From positions 5,084,001-5,148,000 of the forward strand of contig NZ_CP055930.1 of the NCBI RefSeq assembly GCF_013927005.1: a stretch of 64,000 nt of DNA. The letters are read 5' to 3'. The DNA is from Enterobacter sp. RHBSTW-00175. GTDB taxonomy: Bacteria > Pseudomonadota > Gammaproteobacteria > Enterobacterales > Enterobacteriaceae. A program made the translations under genes and the position numbers. Numbering within the stretch: the stretch's first letter is position 1; each line of letters opens with the position of its first letter. The notes beneath the pieces were generated by a model, which saw only the letters and a list, made by a program, of their open reading frames with translations, searched no databases and had not been told where the DNA came from. Shown in pieces: positions 8,685 to 17,545 of the stretch.

Positions 8685-9224
8685 ATGAAGCAGTTTCTTG
8701 ATTTTTTACCCCTTGTCGTATTTTTCGCGTTTTATAAGCTCTACGACATTTATGCCGCCACAACGGCGCTGATCGTCGCAACCGCTATCGTGCTTATCTA
8801 CAGCTGGGTGCGTTATCGCAAAGTTGAAAAAATGGCGTTGATCACGTTCGTTCTGGTCGCCGTGTTTGGCGGGTTAACCCTGTTCTTCCATAACGATGAA
8901 TTTATTAAATGGAAGGTCACGGTCATTTATGCCCTCTTTGCTGGTGCGCTGCTGATCAGCCAGTGGGTCATGAAAAAGCCTTTAATCCAGCGTATGTTGG
9001 GTAAAGAGTTGACGCTCCCGCAGGAAGTGTGGTCGCGACTGAATATCGCCTGGGCGGTGTTCTTCATTCTTTGTGGCCTGGCCAATATCTACATCGCCTT
9101 CTGGCTGCCGCAGAATATTTGGGTCAACTTCAAAGTCTTCGGCCTGACCGCCCTGACGCTTATTTTTACGCTCTTAAGCGGTGTTTATATTTACCGCCAC
9201 ATGCCTCAGGACGATAAGCACTGA
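8685..9224 (+). CDS. yciB: inner membrane protein YciB (intracellular septation A family)
   Basis: A 179-residue protein with five hydrophobic segments, the IspA/YciB family length exactly. The start is the ATG at 8685 ([23 protein letters not shown]), preceded by GAAGATGGAATCACAG; earlier in-frame codons add residues absent from the family. In E. coli, YciB interacts with cell-elongation and division proteins and helps keep the envelope intact. It lies 57 bases after yciC. Confidence 0.94.
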   Translation: MKQFLDFLPLVVFFAFYKLYDIYAATTALIVATAIVLIYSWVRYRKVEKMALITFVLVAVFGGLTLFFHNDEFIKWKVTVIYALFAGALLISQWVMKKPLIQRMLGKELTLPQEVWSRLNIAWAVFFILCGLANIYIAFWLPQNIWVNFKVFGLTALTLIFTLLSGVYIYRHMPQDDKH

Positions 9225-9329
9225 CAGTTTTTTACCAGAACGCTCGCCCTACGGGCGTTCTGGTCTATTCTCACCAGCCGAAAATCATAGTAGCATCCCG
9301 CCTGAAGTCTTCAGTTACGAGTTAAAACA

Positions 9330-9725
9330 ATGACAACAAATGACGCCCCTCAGGGCGAAATGGTATTACGCACACTGGCAATGCCCGCGGACACCAACGC
9401 CAATGGCGATATTTTTGGTGGATGGTTGATGGCACAAATGGATATGGGCGGCGCGATCCTGGCAAAAGAGATTGCTCACGGACGCGTGGTGACCGTTCGG
9501 GTAGATGGCATGACATTCCTTCGCCCGGTTGCCGTGGGTGATGTCGTCTGCTGTTATGCGCGCTGCGTGAAACGCGGTAACAGCTCAATTTCGATCAACA
9601 TTGAAGTGTGGGTGAAAAAAGTCTCTTCCGAGCCTATCGGTCAGCGTTATAAAGCGACCGAAGCGCTGTTTATTTATGTGGCAGTCGATAGCCAGGGCAA
9701 ACCCCGCCAGCTACCTGCAATTTAA
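9330..9725 (+). CDS. yciA: acyl-CoA thioesterase YciA
   Basis: A 131-residue hot-dog-fold thioesterase (E. coli YciA has 132) that hydrolyses a broad range of acyl-CoAs. The signature GDIFGGWLMAQMDMGGAILA (about 26-45) contains the catalytic Asp and the acyl-CoA-binding Gly-rich helix. VRVDGMTFLRPVAVGD follows as the second conserved block. The gene ends 8 bases before a bidirectional terminator shared with convergent tonB. Confidence 0.95.
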   Translation: MTTNDAPQGEMVLRTLAMPADTNANGDIFGGWLMAQMDMGGAILAKEIAHGRVVTVRVDGMTFLRPVAVGDVVCCYARCVKRGNSSISINIEVWVKKVSSEPIGQRYKATEALFIYVAVDSQGKPRQLPAI

Positions 9726-9733
9726 TGCCAGAC

Positions 9734-9765
9734 AAAAAAAGCCTCCGTTCTGGAGGCTTTTTTTT
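9734..9765. terminator. bidirectional terminator, yciA and tonB
   Basis: GCCTCC-GTTCT-GGAGGC is flanked by seven A on the left and eight T on the right, so it terminates both converging transcripts. The T tract overlaps the tonB stop codon at 9764-9766, the same economy as in E. coli. Confidence 0.93.
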
Positions 9766-10486
9766 ATTCCATTTGTGCCCCGCCATTCATGCGGAACACG
9801 ATATTCACAACCAATCCACTGCCGGGCTTGCCTGCTTCATAACGCCACTTGCGCATGGCGTCTTTCACATCGCGTTCGAACATGTTAGAAGGCTGCGCAG
9901 ATAATATTTCGATGTTATCAAGGCGGCCATCTGGCGTAACGTCAAATTTCACGCGAACACGCCCTTCAATACGCAGCGCCCGAGCACGCTGCGGATACTG
10001 TGGCTGGTTGCGGCTCAATGCGCGCGGGCCTGCTGGCGCGGCTGGTGTCGGTTTTGCCACCGCTGGCGTATTGTTGGCCACTGCGCGCGCAGGCGCAGCG
10101 TTTTCAACCGGCTGAGTGGTACGCGTCTCAACAGGGCGTTCTTCACGTTTAGGACGCTCTTCAACCTTTTTCACCGGTTTTGGCTTCGGTTTGGGCTTAG
10201 GTTTTGGCTCAGGCTTGTGGATCACCACTGGCGCTTCTTTTGGCGGCTCCGGGACAACCTCTGGCTCAGGTTCCGGCTCAGCAACCGGTTGTGGCGGTGG
10301 TGTGACAGCCTGCGGCGGCTCAAGCTCCGCTGGCGTTACCATGGTCACAGAAATAGGCTGCGCGGGCGCTGGCATTTCAATAACCTGATGAACCGAGGTG
10401 TACAGCAGACCCGCCACAACAGCACCGTGAATAACGACGGAAAGCAACGTCGGCCAGGGAAAGCGGCGAGGTAAATCTAGGGTCAT
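9764..10486 (-). CDS. tonB: energy transducer TonB
   Basis: A 240-residue TonB that couples the ExbBD proton motor to outer-membrane siderophore and cobalamin transporters. The N-terminal anchor MTLDLPRRFPWPTLLSVVIHG contains the signal-anchor helix with the functional His in SVVIHG. A Pro-rich spacer with Glu-Pro and Lys-Pro runs (EPEPEPE, PKPKPKPKPKP) spans the periplasm. The C-terminal domain carries RNQPQYPQRARALRIEGRVRV, the TonB-box interaction region. ATG 10486 is chosen over upstream codons to match the conserved N-terminus. A Fur-like operator lies upstream. Confidence 0.96.
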   Translation of the reverse strand: MTLDLPRRFPWPTLLSVVIHGAVVAGLLYTSVHQVIEMPAPAQPISVTMVTPAELEPPQAVTPPPQPVAEPEPEPEVVPEPPKEAPVVIHKPEPKPKPKPKPKPVKKVEERPKREERPVETRTTQPVENAAPARAVANNTPAVAKPTPAAPAGPRALSRNQPQYPQRARALRIEGRVRVKFDVTPDGRLDNIEILSAQPSNMFERDVKDAMRKWRYEAGKPGSGLVVNIVFRMNGGAQME

Positions 10487-10533
10487 CGAAGTCATAATCA
10501 TCAGAGTTAAAAAACCAGACGTTGATTTTAAAT

Positions 10534-10552
10534 GCAAATAGCAATCATATTC
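10534..10552 (-). promoter_or_regulatory. candidate Fur box of tonB
   Basis: GCAAATAGCAATCATATTC matches the 19-bp Fur consensus GATAATGATAATCATTATC at 12 positions, with a perfect right core AATCAT. It lies 48 bases upstream of the tonB start, and the surrounding sequence closely resembles the E. coli tonB promoter. Iron repression is inferred. Confidence 0.65.
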
Positions 10553-10707
10553 AATAAGACACTTTATCTTCACGCGATTTAAGCGCATAAGAGGCCAAAA
10601 AAGGCGCATTCAGATCAGGGTTTTAACATTGTCGTTATCTTTACATTGCAGTCAATTGTGCTTTCACATAACGTAATTGCCACTTTTACTGGTTAAGGAG
10701 CTCCGCC

Positions 10708-11004
10708 GTGCTTTATGTGATTTATGCAGAAGATGTAGCTGATTCCCTGGAAAAACGCCTTTCTGTGCGCCCTGCCCATCTGGCGCGTTTACAGCTGTTA
10801 CACGATGAAGGCCGTTTGTTAACCGCAGGCCCAATGCCCGCGGTAGACAGCAACGATCCTGGCGCGGCAGGTTTTACCGGTTCAACCGTTATTGCAGAGT
10901 TCGAATCCCTGGAAGCGGCCAAAGCCTGGGCTGACGCTGACCCGTATGTGGCGGCTGGCGTTTACGCAAAAGTCACCGTGCGTCCGTTCAAGAAAGTGTT
11001 CTGA
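10708..11004 (+). CDS. yciI: YciI-family protein
   Basis: A 98-residue protein of dimeric ferredoxin-like (YCII) fold, nearly identical to E. coli YciI. The conserved His and Asp of the putative active site are seen in [16 protein letters not shown] and [13 protein letters not shown]. The start codon is GTG, with AAGGAG seven bases before it. The family is linked to chlorinated-ring cleavage in other bacteria, but the E. coli function is unknown. Divergent from tonB, followed by a clear terminator. Confidence 0.94.
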   Translation: MLYVIYAEDVADSLEKRLSVRPAHLARLQLLHDEGRLLTAGPMPAVDSNDPGAAGFTGSTVIAEFESLEAAKAWADADPYVAAGVYAKVTVRPFKKVF

Positions 11005-11010
11005 TGCACT

Positions 11011-11036
11011 AAAGGCTCCGAAAGGAGCCTTTTATT
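11011..11036 (+). terminator. yciI terminator
   Basis: AAAGGCTCC-GAAA-GGAGCCTTT with a GAAA tetraloop and a following T-rich run, 7 bases after the yciI stop. Confidence 0.9.
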
Positions 11037-11393
11037 TATGCGTTTCGGCCTGCCATAACACTGCCATCGACATCCCAGTTCGTGCAGGACTTGCTTTCTG
11101 GCGGGTGATGTAAAACCTCGCTAAGGCAATTTTTCACACATACGATATTCGACATCTGCCAGGGCGGTAATTCTACGAAATTATCAATTCAGAAAAACAC
11201 CTGTAGATAGCACAACCTACCTTTATTACCTTAAAAATTAAATAGTTAACATCCACTTCCCTACTGTATAAGGATGCGCTAATCTCACGATCGCGATTAC
11301 GCCCCAAACGGCTCGCGGCCTGTAGGGTTACGTCATTCATGAGAAGAATTTAGGCTAACATTTGATGTGTTATTGCTAATCAAAGGGTAAGAA
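11037..11393. other. AT-rich intergenic stretch before catA
   Basis: About 360 bases between the yciI terminator and catA. No gene of useful length, repeat or att-like sequence is evident. The catA promoter must lie here; I cannot assign -35/-10 boxes with confidence. AAAGGGTAAG precedes the catA ATG as ribosome site. Confidence 0.4.
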
Positions 11394-12071
11394 ATGAAAA
11401 AAACAATCCCGGAATATACCCCTGTTGACATATCTCATTGGGCCAGGAAGGAACATTTTGAGGTATTTCAGGGCTTTGCTCAAAGTACTATTAACCAGAC
11501 GGTGCTGATAGACATTACTGCCCTGCTAAAAAATATCAAAGAAGCCGGCTGGAAATTTTACCCTACGATGATTTTCCTTCTTTCTAAGATCGTAAACAGC
11601 CATACCGAATTCCGTATGGCGATGAAAAACAATGAGTTAGTTATCTGGAATGAAGTACATCCAAACTATACGATTTTCCATAATGAAACGGAGACCTTTT
11701 CATCATTATGGAGCCACTACGATGGCAATATTCATCACTTCCAGAACGTTTATTCAGAAGACGTCGCACGCTATGGTGATAACCTTGCATACTGGCCTAA
11801 AGAAGAGTCGCGCGAAAATATATTTTTCGTATCGGCGATTCCCTGGGTAACCTTTACCAGTTTTAATATCACCGTTGCTGACATGAAAAACTTTTTCGCC
11901 CCGATGTTCACGCTTGGTAAATACTACAATCAGGATGGAAAAGTATTGTTGCCTGTCGCCCTTCAGATACACCATTCTGTGTGTGATGGTTTCCATATAG
12001 CAAGACTGTTCAATGAGTTACAAGAGTTGTGTGATGATTTGCCGCGTCAATCAGAGGGAATGGATGATTGA
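11394..12071 (+). CDS. catA: type A chloramphenicol O-acetyltransferase
   Basis: A 225-residue classical CAT that acetylates the 3-hydroxyl of chloramphenicol with acetyl-CoA. The active-site motif is [10 protein letters not shown] (HHSVCDG at 193-199, catalytic His194, structural Asp198). Other conserved CAT blocks are [13 protein letters not shown] (11-23), [13 protein letters not shown] and [14 protein letters not shown]. It resembles CatA1 closely but differs at many positions, so it is a distinct, probably chromosomal allele. No transposase, integron site or insertion sequence flanks it, and it sits between yciI and leuE. Base composition is lower in GC than its neighbours, suggesting acquisition. 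Resistance in the host is inferred, not shown. Confidence 0.93.
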   Translation: MKKTIPEYTPVDISHWARKEHFEVFQGFAQSTINQTVLIDITALLKNIKEAGWKFYPTMIFLLSKIVNSHTEFRMAMKNNELVIWNEVHPNYTIFHNETETFSSLWSHYDGNIHHFQNVYSEDVARYGDNLAYWPKEESRENIFFVSAIPWVTFTSFNITVADMKNFFAPMFTLGKYYNQDGKVLLPVALQIHHSVCDGFHIARLFNELQELCDDLPRQSEGMDD

Positions 12072-12084
12072 TGTGCCAGACATT

Positions 12085-12106
12085 AAAAAGGCTCCCTCAG
12101 GAGCCT
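12085..12106 (-). terminator. leuE terminator
   Basis: AGGCTCC-CTCA-GGAGCCT, with five A on the left that become a T tract for leftward transcripts. It lies 5 bases past the leuE stop codon and 13 bases past the catA stop, so it mainly ends leuE. Confidence 0.8.
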
Positions 12107-12110
12107 CATC

Positions 12111-12746
12111 TCAGTGCAGCGATGCAAGTCGCGCTGCAAATCCTACAAACAGCAGCCCTATCAGGCCATTACCCAGCTTCGCCAGTTTCTTCTTGGTTTT
12201 CAGGTAGCGAGTGACAAACGCGCCAGAGAAAATCAGGAAACTCATGTAGGTAAAGCTGATCAGCTCAAGCGTGGTGGCGAGGATCAGGAAAGAGGTTCCG
12301 GTATTTTCCGCACGCACATCAATGAACTGCACAAAGAATGACACATAAAACAGGATCGCTTTCGGGTTCGTCAGGCTTAACACCAGAGAACGCTTCATGA
12401 TCATACTTGCTGGTTCAGCAACCGCATCATGGGCATTGTTCTTGCGGGTGATAACCGACCATAACATTTTGCCGCCAAGCCACAGCAAATAGAATGCGCC
12501 TAAATAACGCACAATATTAAATAACACAGGTGTGGTCTGAATTAACGCAGCGACCCCTGCCCATGCCAGAAACATCAATACGGCATCACCAATAAAGACA
12601 CCGGTCGCGGCCAGATATCCTTTTTTGACGCCATGACCAATGCCTGTTTTCAGCACAAACAGTGTGTTTGGCCCTGGAACCAGGACAATAAAAAATGCGC
12701 CTACCACATAGGTCCAGAAATTAAGCACACCAAACTCCGCAAACAC
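12111..12746 (-). CDS. leuE: leucine efflux protein LeuE (RhtB/LysE family)
   Basis: A 211-residue amino-acid exporter with six hydrophobic segments. The LysE/RhtB signature is clear in [17 protein letters not shown] (about 18-34), and [19 protein letters not shown] matches E. coli LeuE, which exports leucine and other hydrophobic amino acids. The start codon is GTG at 12746, preceded by AAAGGAGGGAGCT; the next methionine would remove the first membrane segment. It faces catA tail to tail. In E. coli leuE is elsewhere on the chromosome, so the location here is a rearrangement. Confidence 0.9.
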   Translation of the reverse strand: MFAEFGVLNFWTYVVGAFFIVLVPGPNTLFVLKTGIGHGVKKGYLAATGVFIGDAVLMFLAWAGVAALIQTTPVLFNIVRYLGAFYLLWLGGKMLWSVITRKNNAHDAVAEPASMIMKRSLVLSLTNPKAILFYVSFFVQFIDVRAENTGTSFLILATTLELISFTYMSFLIFSGAFVTRYLKTKKKLAKLGNGLIGLLFVGFAARLASLH

Positions 12747-12816
12747 AGCTCCCTCCTTTTGCTATAAAACAAAGGAAATAGCGCTGCAACGGCGCTATTC
12801 CCGACAGTGAATCGGC

Positions 12817-13227
12817 TTATTGTACGCCGTTAAAGCCATCAAGATAAGTCGCGGCTAATTCGTTACCAAACAACAGGGCATCTTTCTGGTCCATATCTGA
12901 AGACCATTGGTCATTCGCATTGCCCGAGAAAGATTGTTTTGTCACGGCACTTTTCTTTAGCTGATCGCGAATACTTTGCGCATACGCATTGGCCTCGGCT
13001 TCCGTGCGTCCGGCCGCGCGGTCGGCTTTGCCACTGGCATAAATCTCGCGAAACTGCGGTACGTTCAGACGATAATTCACGGGTACGCTGGCAGCAAAAT
13101 TCCCGCCAGTGAAACTCGATTTATGTGAGACGAAATAATACGCATGTCGTTCCGGTGCTGTTTTTGTACTGGCACACCCGCTCAACACAGCAATGCTTAA
13201 AATAGCAGCAACAACTTTTCCGTTCAT
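12817..13227 (-). CDS. Exc2-family lipoprotein
   Basis: A 136-residue secreted lipoprotein. The signal sequence MNGKVVAAILSIAVLSGCAST ends in an LSGC lipobox, with the modified Cys at residue 19. The mature part contains YFVSHKSSFTGGNFA and YASGKADRAAGRTEAEANAYAQSIRDQL, a pattern of the Exc2 family encoded on some colicin plasmids and chromosomes. Function is unknown. ATG 13227 is preferred over the upstream frame at 13251 because the lipobox spacing and AAGGGAACAAGAG ribosome site fit. That ribosome site overlaps the end of a 42-codon frame, suggesting coupled translation. Confidence 0.8.
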   Translation of the reverse strand: MNGKVVAAILSIAVLSGCASTKTAPERHAYYFVSHKSSFTGGNFAASVPVNYRLNVPQFREIYASGKADRAAGRTEAEANAYAQSIRDQLKKSAVTKQSFSGNANDQWSSDMDQKDALLFGNELAATYLDGFNGVQ

Positions 13228-13238
13228 CTCTTGTTCCC

Positions 13239-13367
13239 TTAGTAAAACCACTGTGACACCCAGGCAAATATAAAATCTGCCAAAGAGGAAAATGACGACA
13301 GCCCTAAATTTTCTCTGAGCGCATCCAGCGCAAAAAGCACAATAAATACCCAGAGGTATGGATTCAT
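13239..13367 (-). CDS. putative 42-residue small membrane protein upstream of the Exc2 lipoprotein
   Basis: An ATG-to-TAA frame encodes MNPYLWVFIVLFALDALREN and then LGLSSFSSLADFIFAWVSQWFY. Two hydrophobic stretches (4-15 and 25-42) suggest a small membrane protein or hairpin. The stop lies 11 bases before the lipoprotein ATG, and TAAGGG doubles as the lipoprotein ribosome site. Its own ribosome site (AATAAAAG) is weak. I know no family for it. Evidence for coding is the clean frame, membrane-like composition and operon-like placement; it could still be chance. Confidence 0.5.
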   Translation of the reverse strand: MNPYLWVFIVLFALDALRENLGLSSFSSLADFIFAWVSQWFY

Positions 13368-13484
13368 CTTTTATTTCATAATGTTAAATAGATGCAGTAT
13401 ATCGCGGAATCACGTCGGGGGAGACTGCGAAAATTAATAGCCGTTATATAAACATCGGGCACCTTAACGGTGCCCTCGTGGTTT

Positions 13485-13658
13485 TCAGAGTTCCGGGAAC
13501 GCAAACAGTAACGCGTTACGGTGTTTGCTTAACCCACATTTTCTGATGGCGTGGATACGCATATTGCGGCGGGATTGTGCTTCCAGCCAACGAGCCTTAC
13601 GACGACTCACCTGTCGCAACATGCGCCAGCGCCCTACTTCTGTTCTACTGCGCTTCAT
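13485..13658 (-). CDS. yciY: small basic protein YciY
   Basis: A 57-residue, arginine-rich protein (MKRSRTEVGRWRMLRQVSRR..., then RRNMRIHAIRKC), collinear with E. coli YciY and the same length. The start at 13658 is taken from that match and an AGAAAGAGTTGTAGAC upstream region; the frame is open further upstream. It is divergent from clsA, as in E. coli. Function is unknown; the charge suggests nucleic-acid or membrane-surface binding. Confidence 0.85.
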   Translation of the reverse strand: MKRSRTEVGRWRMLRQVSRRKARWLEAQSRRNMRIHAIRKCGLSKHRNALLFAFPEL

Positions 13659-13801
13659 GTCTACAACTCTTTCTCTAACAGAAACGCCATTATAAACCCA
13701 ACCCTGCGGCAAACCAGCGCTTTTATCTGCCGTTTTTATTTGCCAGATGAACCCGGATGCGTACACTCATAACAATACGCTTTCAAAAGGATTTTTTATT
13801 T

Positions 13802-15262
13802 ATGACAACCTTCTACACCGTGGTGAGTTGGCTGGTCATTCTGGGATACTGGCTGGTCATCGCGGGGGTGACGTTACGCATCCTGATGAAGCGCAGAGCC
13901 GTACCCTCTGCCATGGCCTGGCTTTTGATTATCTATATCCTGCCTCTGGTCGGGATTATTGCATATCTGTCCTTCGGTGAACTTCATCTTGGTAAGCGTC
14001 GGGCGGAACGTGCACGCGCCATGTGGCCCTCTACGGCGAAATGGCTGAATGACCTTAAAGCCTGCAAACATATCTTTGCTGAGGACAACAGTAGCGTCGC
14101 CTCTTCACTGTTTAAACTGTGCGAGCGCCGTCAGGGGATTGCCGGGGTAAAAGGCAACCAGCTTCAACTGCTGACCACCTCAGACGATGTGATGCAGGCG
14201 TTGATCCGCGATATCCAGCTGGCTCGTCATAATATCGAGATGGTGTTCTATATCTGGCAGCCGGGCGGTATGGCAGACCAGGTTGCAGAATCACTGATGG
14301 CGGCAGCCCGTCGCGGCATTCACTGCCGGCTGATGCTGGACTCCGCTGGCAGCGTGGCGTTTTTCCGCAGCCCGTGGGCCGCGATGATGCGCAACGCGGG
14401 CATCGAAGTAGTCGAGGCGCTGAAGGTTAATCTCCTGCGTGTATTTCTGCGCCGTATGGATCTGCGCCAGCACCGCAAAATGATCATGATTGATAACTAT
14501 ATTGCCTACACCGGCAGTATGAATATGGTAGATCCCCGCTTCTTCAAGCAAGATTCAGGCGTTGGACAATGGGTTGACCTGATGGCGCGTATGGAAGGCC
14601 CAATCGCCACCTCCATGGGGGTTGTCTATTCCTGTGACTGGGAAATCGAAACCGGGAAACGTATTCTTCCACCGCCGCCAGACGTCAACATCATGCCGTT
14701 TGAAGAGGCCAGTGGACACACCATCCATACCATCGCTTCTGGCCCGGGCTTCCCGGAAGATCTTATTCACCAGGCACTCCTCACTGCAGCATATTCCGCC
14801 CGTGAATACTTAATAATGACCACGCCTTACTTCGTCCCGAGCGATGACCTGCTGCACGCCATTTGTACCGCTGCGCAGCGAGGTGTGGATGTCAGCATCA
14901 TTATGCCGCGTAAAAACGACTCGGTTCTGGTGGGCTGGGCTAGTCGCGCATTCTTTACAGAGCTGCTGGCCGCAGGGGTAAAAATCTATCAGTTTGAAGG
15001 CGGCCTTCTGCATACGAAAAGTGTGCTGGTCGACGGTGAATTAAGCCTGGTCGGCACCGTGAATCTGGATATGCGCAGCCTGTGGCTAAACTTTGAAATT
15101 ACGCTGGTGATTGACGATGCCGGTTTTGGTGGCGATCTGGCGGCCGTTCAGGATGACTATATTTCCCGTTCCCGCCTGCTGGATGCCAAACTGTGGCTGA
15201 CACGACCGCTATGGCAGCGAATTGTCGAACGACTGTTTTACTTCTTTAGTCCGTTGCTGTAA
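13802..15262 (+). CDS. clsA: cardiolipin synthase A
   Basis: A 486-residue phospholipase-D-superfamily enzyme that joins two phosphatidylglycerols into cardiolipin and glycerol. Two N-terminal membrane helices (about 3-25 and 37-57) anchor it. The two HKD motifs are [18 protein letters not shown] and [20 protein letters not shown], each with His, Lys, Asp and the GSxN-type ending. ATG 13802 is chosen because it gives the exact E. coli length and N-terminus ([17 protein letters not shown]), with AAAAGGATTTTTT upstream. yciU follows after 33 bases. Confidence 0.96.
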   Translation: MTTFYTVVSWLVILGYWLVIAGVTLRILMKRRAVPSAMAWLLIIYILPLVGIIAYLSFGELHLGKRRAERARAMWPSTAKWLNDLKACKHIFAEDNSSVASSLFKLCERRQGIAGVKGNQLQLLTTSDDVMQALIRDIQLARHNIEMVFYIWQPGGMADQVAESLMAAARRGIHCRLMLDSAGSVAFFRSPWAAMMRNAGIEVVEALKVNLLRVFLRRMDLRQHRKMIMIDNYIAYTGSMNMVDPRFFKQDSGVGQWVDLMARMEGPIATSMGVVYSCDWEIETGKRILPPPPDVNIMPFEEASGHTIHTIASGPGFPEDLIHQALLTAAYSAREYLIMTTPYFVPSDDLLHAICTAAQRGVDVSIIMPRKNDSVLVGWASRAFFTELLAAGVKIYQFEGGLLHTKSVLVDGELSLVGTVNLDMRSLWLNFEITLVIDDAGFGGDLAAVQDDYISRSRLLDAKLWLTRPLWQRIVERLFYFFSPLL

Positions 15263-15625
<363 letters not shown>

Positions 15626-15626
15626 T

Positions 15627-15654
15627 AAAAAAGGCTGCGATTGCAGCCTTTTTT
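15627..15654. terminator. bidirectional terminator, yciU and ion channel
   Basis: AAAAAAGGCTGC-GATT-GCAGCCTTTTTT is a perfect 12-bp stem with A and T tracts on both sides, ending the clsA-yciU and channel transcripts that meet here. Confidence 0.93.
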
Positions 15655-15656
15655 AT

Positions 15657-16493
15657 TTAATCCGGCAGTTCGTTACCACACCGGTTGCAATACCGGGCGC
15701 TGTGCTCATGGCCGCGTTGCTGGCACTTCGGGCACCGTCGTTCAAATTGCCGTTTCTGAAATGCGGAACTCATGTGGGTGGTAATCAGCCCGGTGGGAAT
15801 AGCAATCACCGAATAACCAATCAGTATCAGTACCGACGCAACAATGCGCCCGAGTGGTGTATGAGGTGTAATATCGCCATACCCCACCGTCGTGACGGTA
15901 ACAATAGCCCAATAGACGGACGCATTCAGCGTGGTGAATCCATATTTTGGCCCCTCGATTAAATACATCAGCGCGCCAAAAACGATCATCACGATGGCGA
16001 TAAACGAATAGAAAAGTACCAACTGATGACGTGCGCTTATTATCGCCTGCCAGAATACCCGTAACGACGGCATAAAGCGCAGGAGCTTGAGGATGCGCAA
16101 AACCCGGATCGCGCGCATGGCCCGCCAGGCGAAAACGTAGTCGAGGCTGATTTCCGGCCACAGCCACATCACATACAGCGGCAGGATCGTCGCAAGATCG
16201 ATAAATCCCCAGAAGCTAAAGACATATTTTGCCGGGTTCGGCCAGCAGAATACCCGCAGCAAATATTCACAGGTAAAGACCAGAGTCACCATTAACTCCA
16301 GCCAGACAAACACGTGCCATTCGTCAAATGTCAGGTGGTACTGCGTCCCGGCACCTGATTCGACAAAAATAATAATCACACTCAGCAGCGCAAATAAGCC
16401 GCAAATCCCTTCGGATCGACGGCCTGAGCGCGTTTTAAGATCGAACAAATAATGATAAAGCCGCTGACGGGCAGAAATGGATAATCGCGACAC
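15657..16493 (-). CDS. voltage-gated potassium channel with C-terminal zinc ribbon
   Basis: A 278-residue six-helix channel of the voltage-gated ion channel family. The voltage sensor S4 (124-139) has Arg or Lys at every third position: RAMRAIRVLRILKLLR. The selectivity filter is TVTTVGYGDITP (filter TVGYGD, 202-207). The C-terminal tail carries CPKC (254-257) and CNRC (269-272), a likely zinc ribbon. GTG 16493 is chosen, with GCGAGGTTAAT as ribosome site. The upstream in-frame ATGs at 16526/16523 lie inside the oppF terminator stem. It occupies the place of E. coli kch but is unrelated in architecture (no RCK domain). Confidence 0.87.
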   Translation of the reverse strand: MSRLSISARQRLYHYLFDLKTRSGRRSEGICGLFALLSVIIIFVESGAGTQYHLTFDEWHVFVWLELMVTLVFTCEYLLRVFCWPNPAKYVFSFWGFIDLATILPLYVMWLWPEISLDYVFAWRAMRAIRVLRILKLLRFMPSLRVFWQAIISARHQLVLFYSFIAIVMIVFGALMYLIEGPKYGFTTLNASVYWAIVTVTTVGYGDITPHTPLGRIVASVLILIGYSVIAIPTGLITTHMSSAFQKRQFERRCPKCQQRGHEHSARYCNRCGNELPD

Positions 16494-16511
16494 ATTAACC
16501 TCGCAAAAAAT

Positions 16512-16536
16512 AAGGGCTGACATCATGTCAGCCCTT
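16512..16536 (-). terminator. opp operon terminator
   Basis: AAGGGCTGACAT and ATGTCAGCCCTT form a 12-bp inverted repeat around one base, followed on the minus strand by TTATTTTTT. It lies 4 bases past the oppF stop. Confidence 0.88.
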
Positions 16537-16540
16537 GCGA

Positions 16541-17545
16541 TTATAACGGGTCTACTTTAAGGCAGGAAACCGCATGTCGGAAACTGCCTTCCAGTACCGG
16601 TCGAGTTTGCGCGCATTCCGGCCCAGCCATCGGGCAACGGGTGCGGAAAACACAGCCCGAAGGCGGGTTAATTGGTGATGGCAATTCACCCTCAAGAAGC
16701 TGGATGGTTTTGTTCTTTTCCAGATCCGGATCGGGAACCGGCACAGCTGACATCAGCGCTTTCGTATAGGGGTGCAACGGATTGTGGTACACCTCATCGT
16801 AAGTGCCAAGCTCAACTGCATGGCCCAGATACATCACCAGAACACGGTCAGAGATGTGTTTTACCACCGCCAGATCGTGCGCGATGAAGATAAGAGACAG
16901 ACCCATCTCGCGCTGCAATTTTTGCAACAGGTTAACCACCTGCGCCTGAATCGACACGTCCAGTGCTGATACCGGCTCATCACAGATAATCAGCTTCGGC
17001 TCAAGGATCAACGCACGCGCGATACCAATACGCTGGCACTGGCCGCCGGAGAACTCGTGCGGATAGCGGTTGATGAGGTTAGGCAACAGGCCCACTTTCA
17101 TCATCATCGCTTTTACGCGATCGCGAACTTCCTGGCGCGGCATCTTTGGATGGTAGGTCCGCAGCGGCTCAGCAATGATTTCGCCAATGGTCATACGCGG
17201 GTTCAGCGATGCCAGCGGATCCTGGAAAATCATCTGAATATCGCTACGAACATCGCGCCACTCGGCTGGCTTCATACCCAGCAGATCTTGACCCAGCCAG
17301 GCGACTTTACCGCCGGTGGCTTTCACCAGACCGATAATCGCACGGGCAAAGGTAGATTTACCGCAGCCAGATTCGCCCACCACGCCAAGTGTTTCCCCTT
17401 CGTACAGACGCAGTGTCACGCCATCAACGGCCTTAAGGGTTTTAGGCGGTTGCCAGAACCACTGCTTGCCATCTTTGATGTCGAAATGCACTTTCAGATC
17501 GGCAATTTCGAGCAGCACATTTCTTTTTTCGTCTAACGCGTTCAT
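16541..17545 (-). CDS. oppF: oligopeptide ABC transporter ATP-binding protein OppF
   Basis: A 334-residue ATPase of the OppABCDF peptide importer, the E. coli length. Walker A is GESGCGKSTFARAI, the signature is FSGGQCQRIGIARAL and Walker B is LIICDEPVSALD. The C-terminal region has the Opp/Dpp cysteine set (SGCVFRTRCPMAGPEC and a later Cys) that can bind an iron-sulfur cluster in homologues. It pairs with OppD and overlaps its stop by 4 bases. Confidence 0.97.
   Translation of the reverse strand: MNALDEKRNVLLEIADLKVHFDIKDGKQWFWQPPKTLKAVDGVTLRLYEGETLGVVGESGCGKSTFARAIIGLVKATGGKVAWLGQDLLGMKPAEWRDVRSDIQMIFQDPLASLNPRMTIGEIIAEPLRTYHPKMPRQEVRDRVKAMMMKVGLLPNLINRYPHEFSGGQCQRIGIARALILEPKLIICDEPVSALDVSIQAQVVNLLQKLQREMGLSLIFIAHDLAVVKHISDRVLVMYLGHAVELGTYDEVYHNPLHPYTKALMSAVPVPDPDLEKNKTIQLLEGELPSPINPPSGCVFRTRCPMAGPECAQTRPVLEGSFRHAVSCLKVDPL

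Noticed and set aside
10116..10388. Gly/Ser-rich plus-strand frame opposite tonB
   Set aside because: It is the complement of the TonB Pro-Glu/Pro-Lys repeats.
16494..16526. N-terminal extension of the ion channel to the ATG at 16526
   Set aside because: It lies in the opp terminator stem and lacks a ribosome site, whereas the GTG at 16493 has GAGG at proper spacing.
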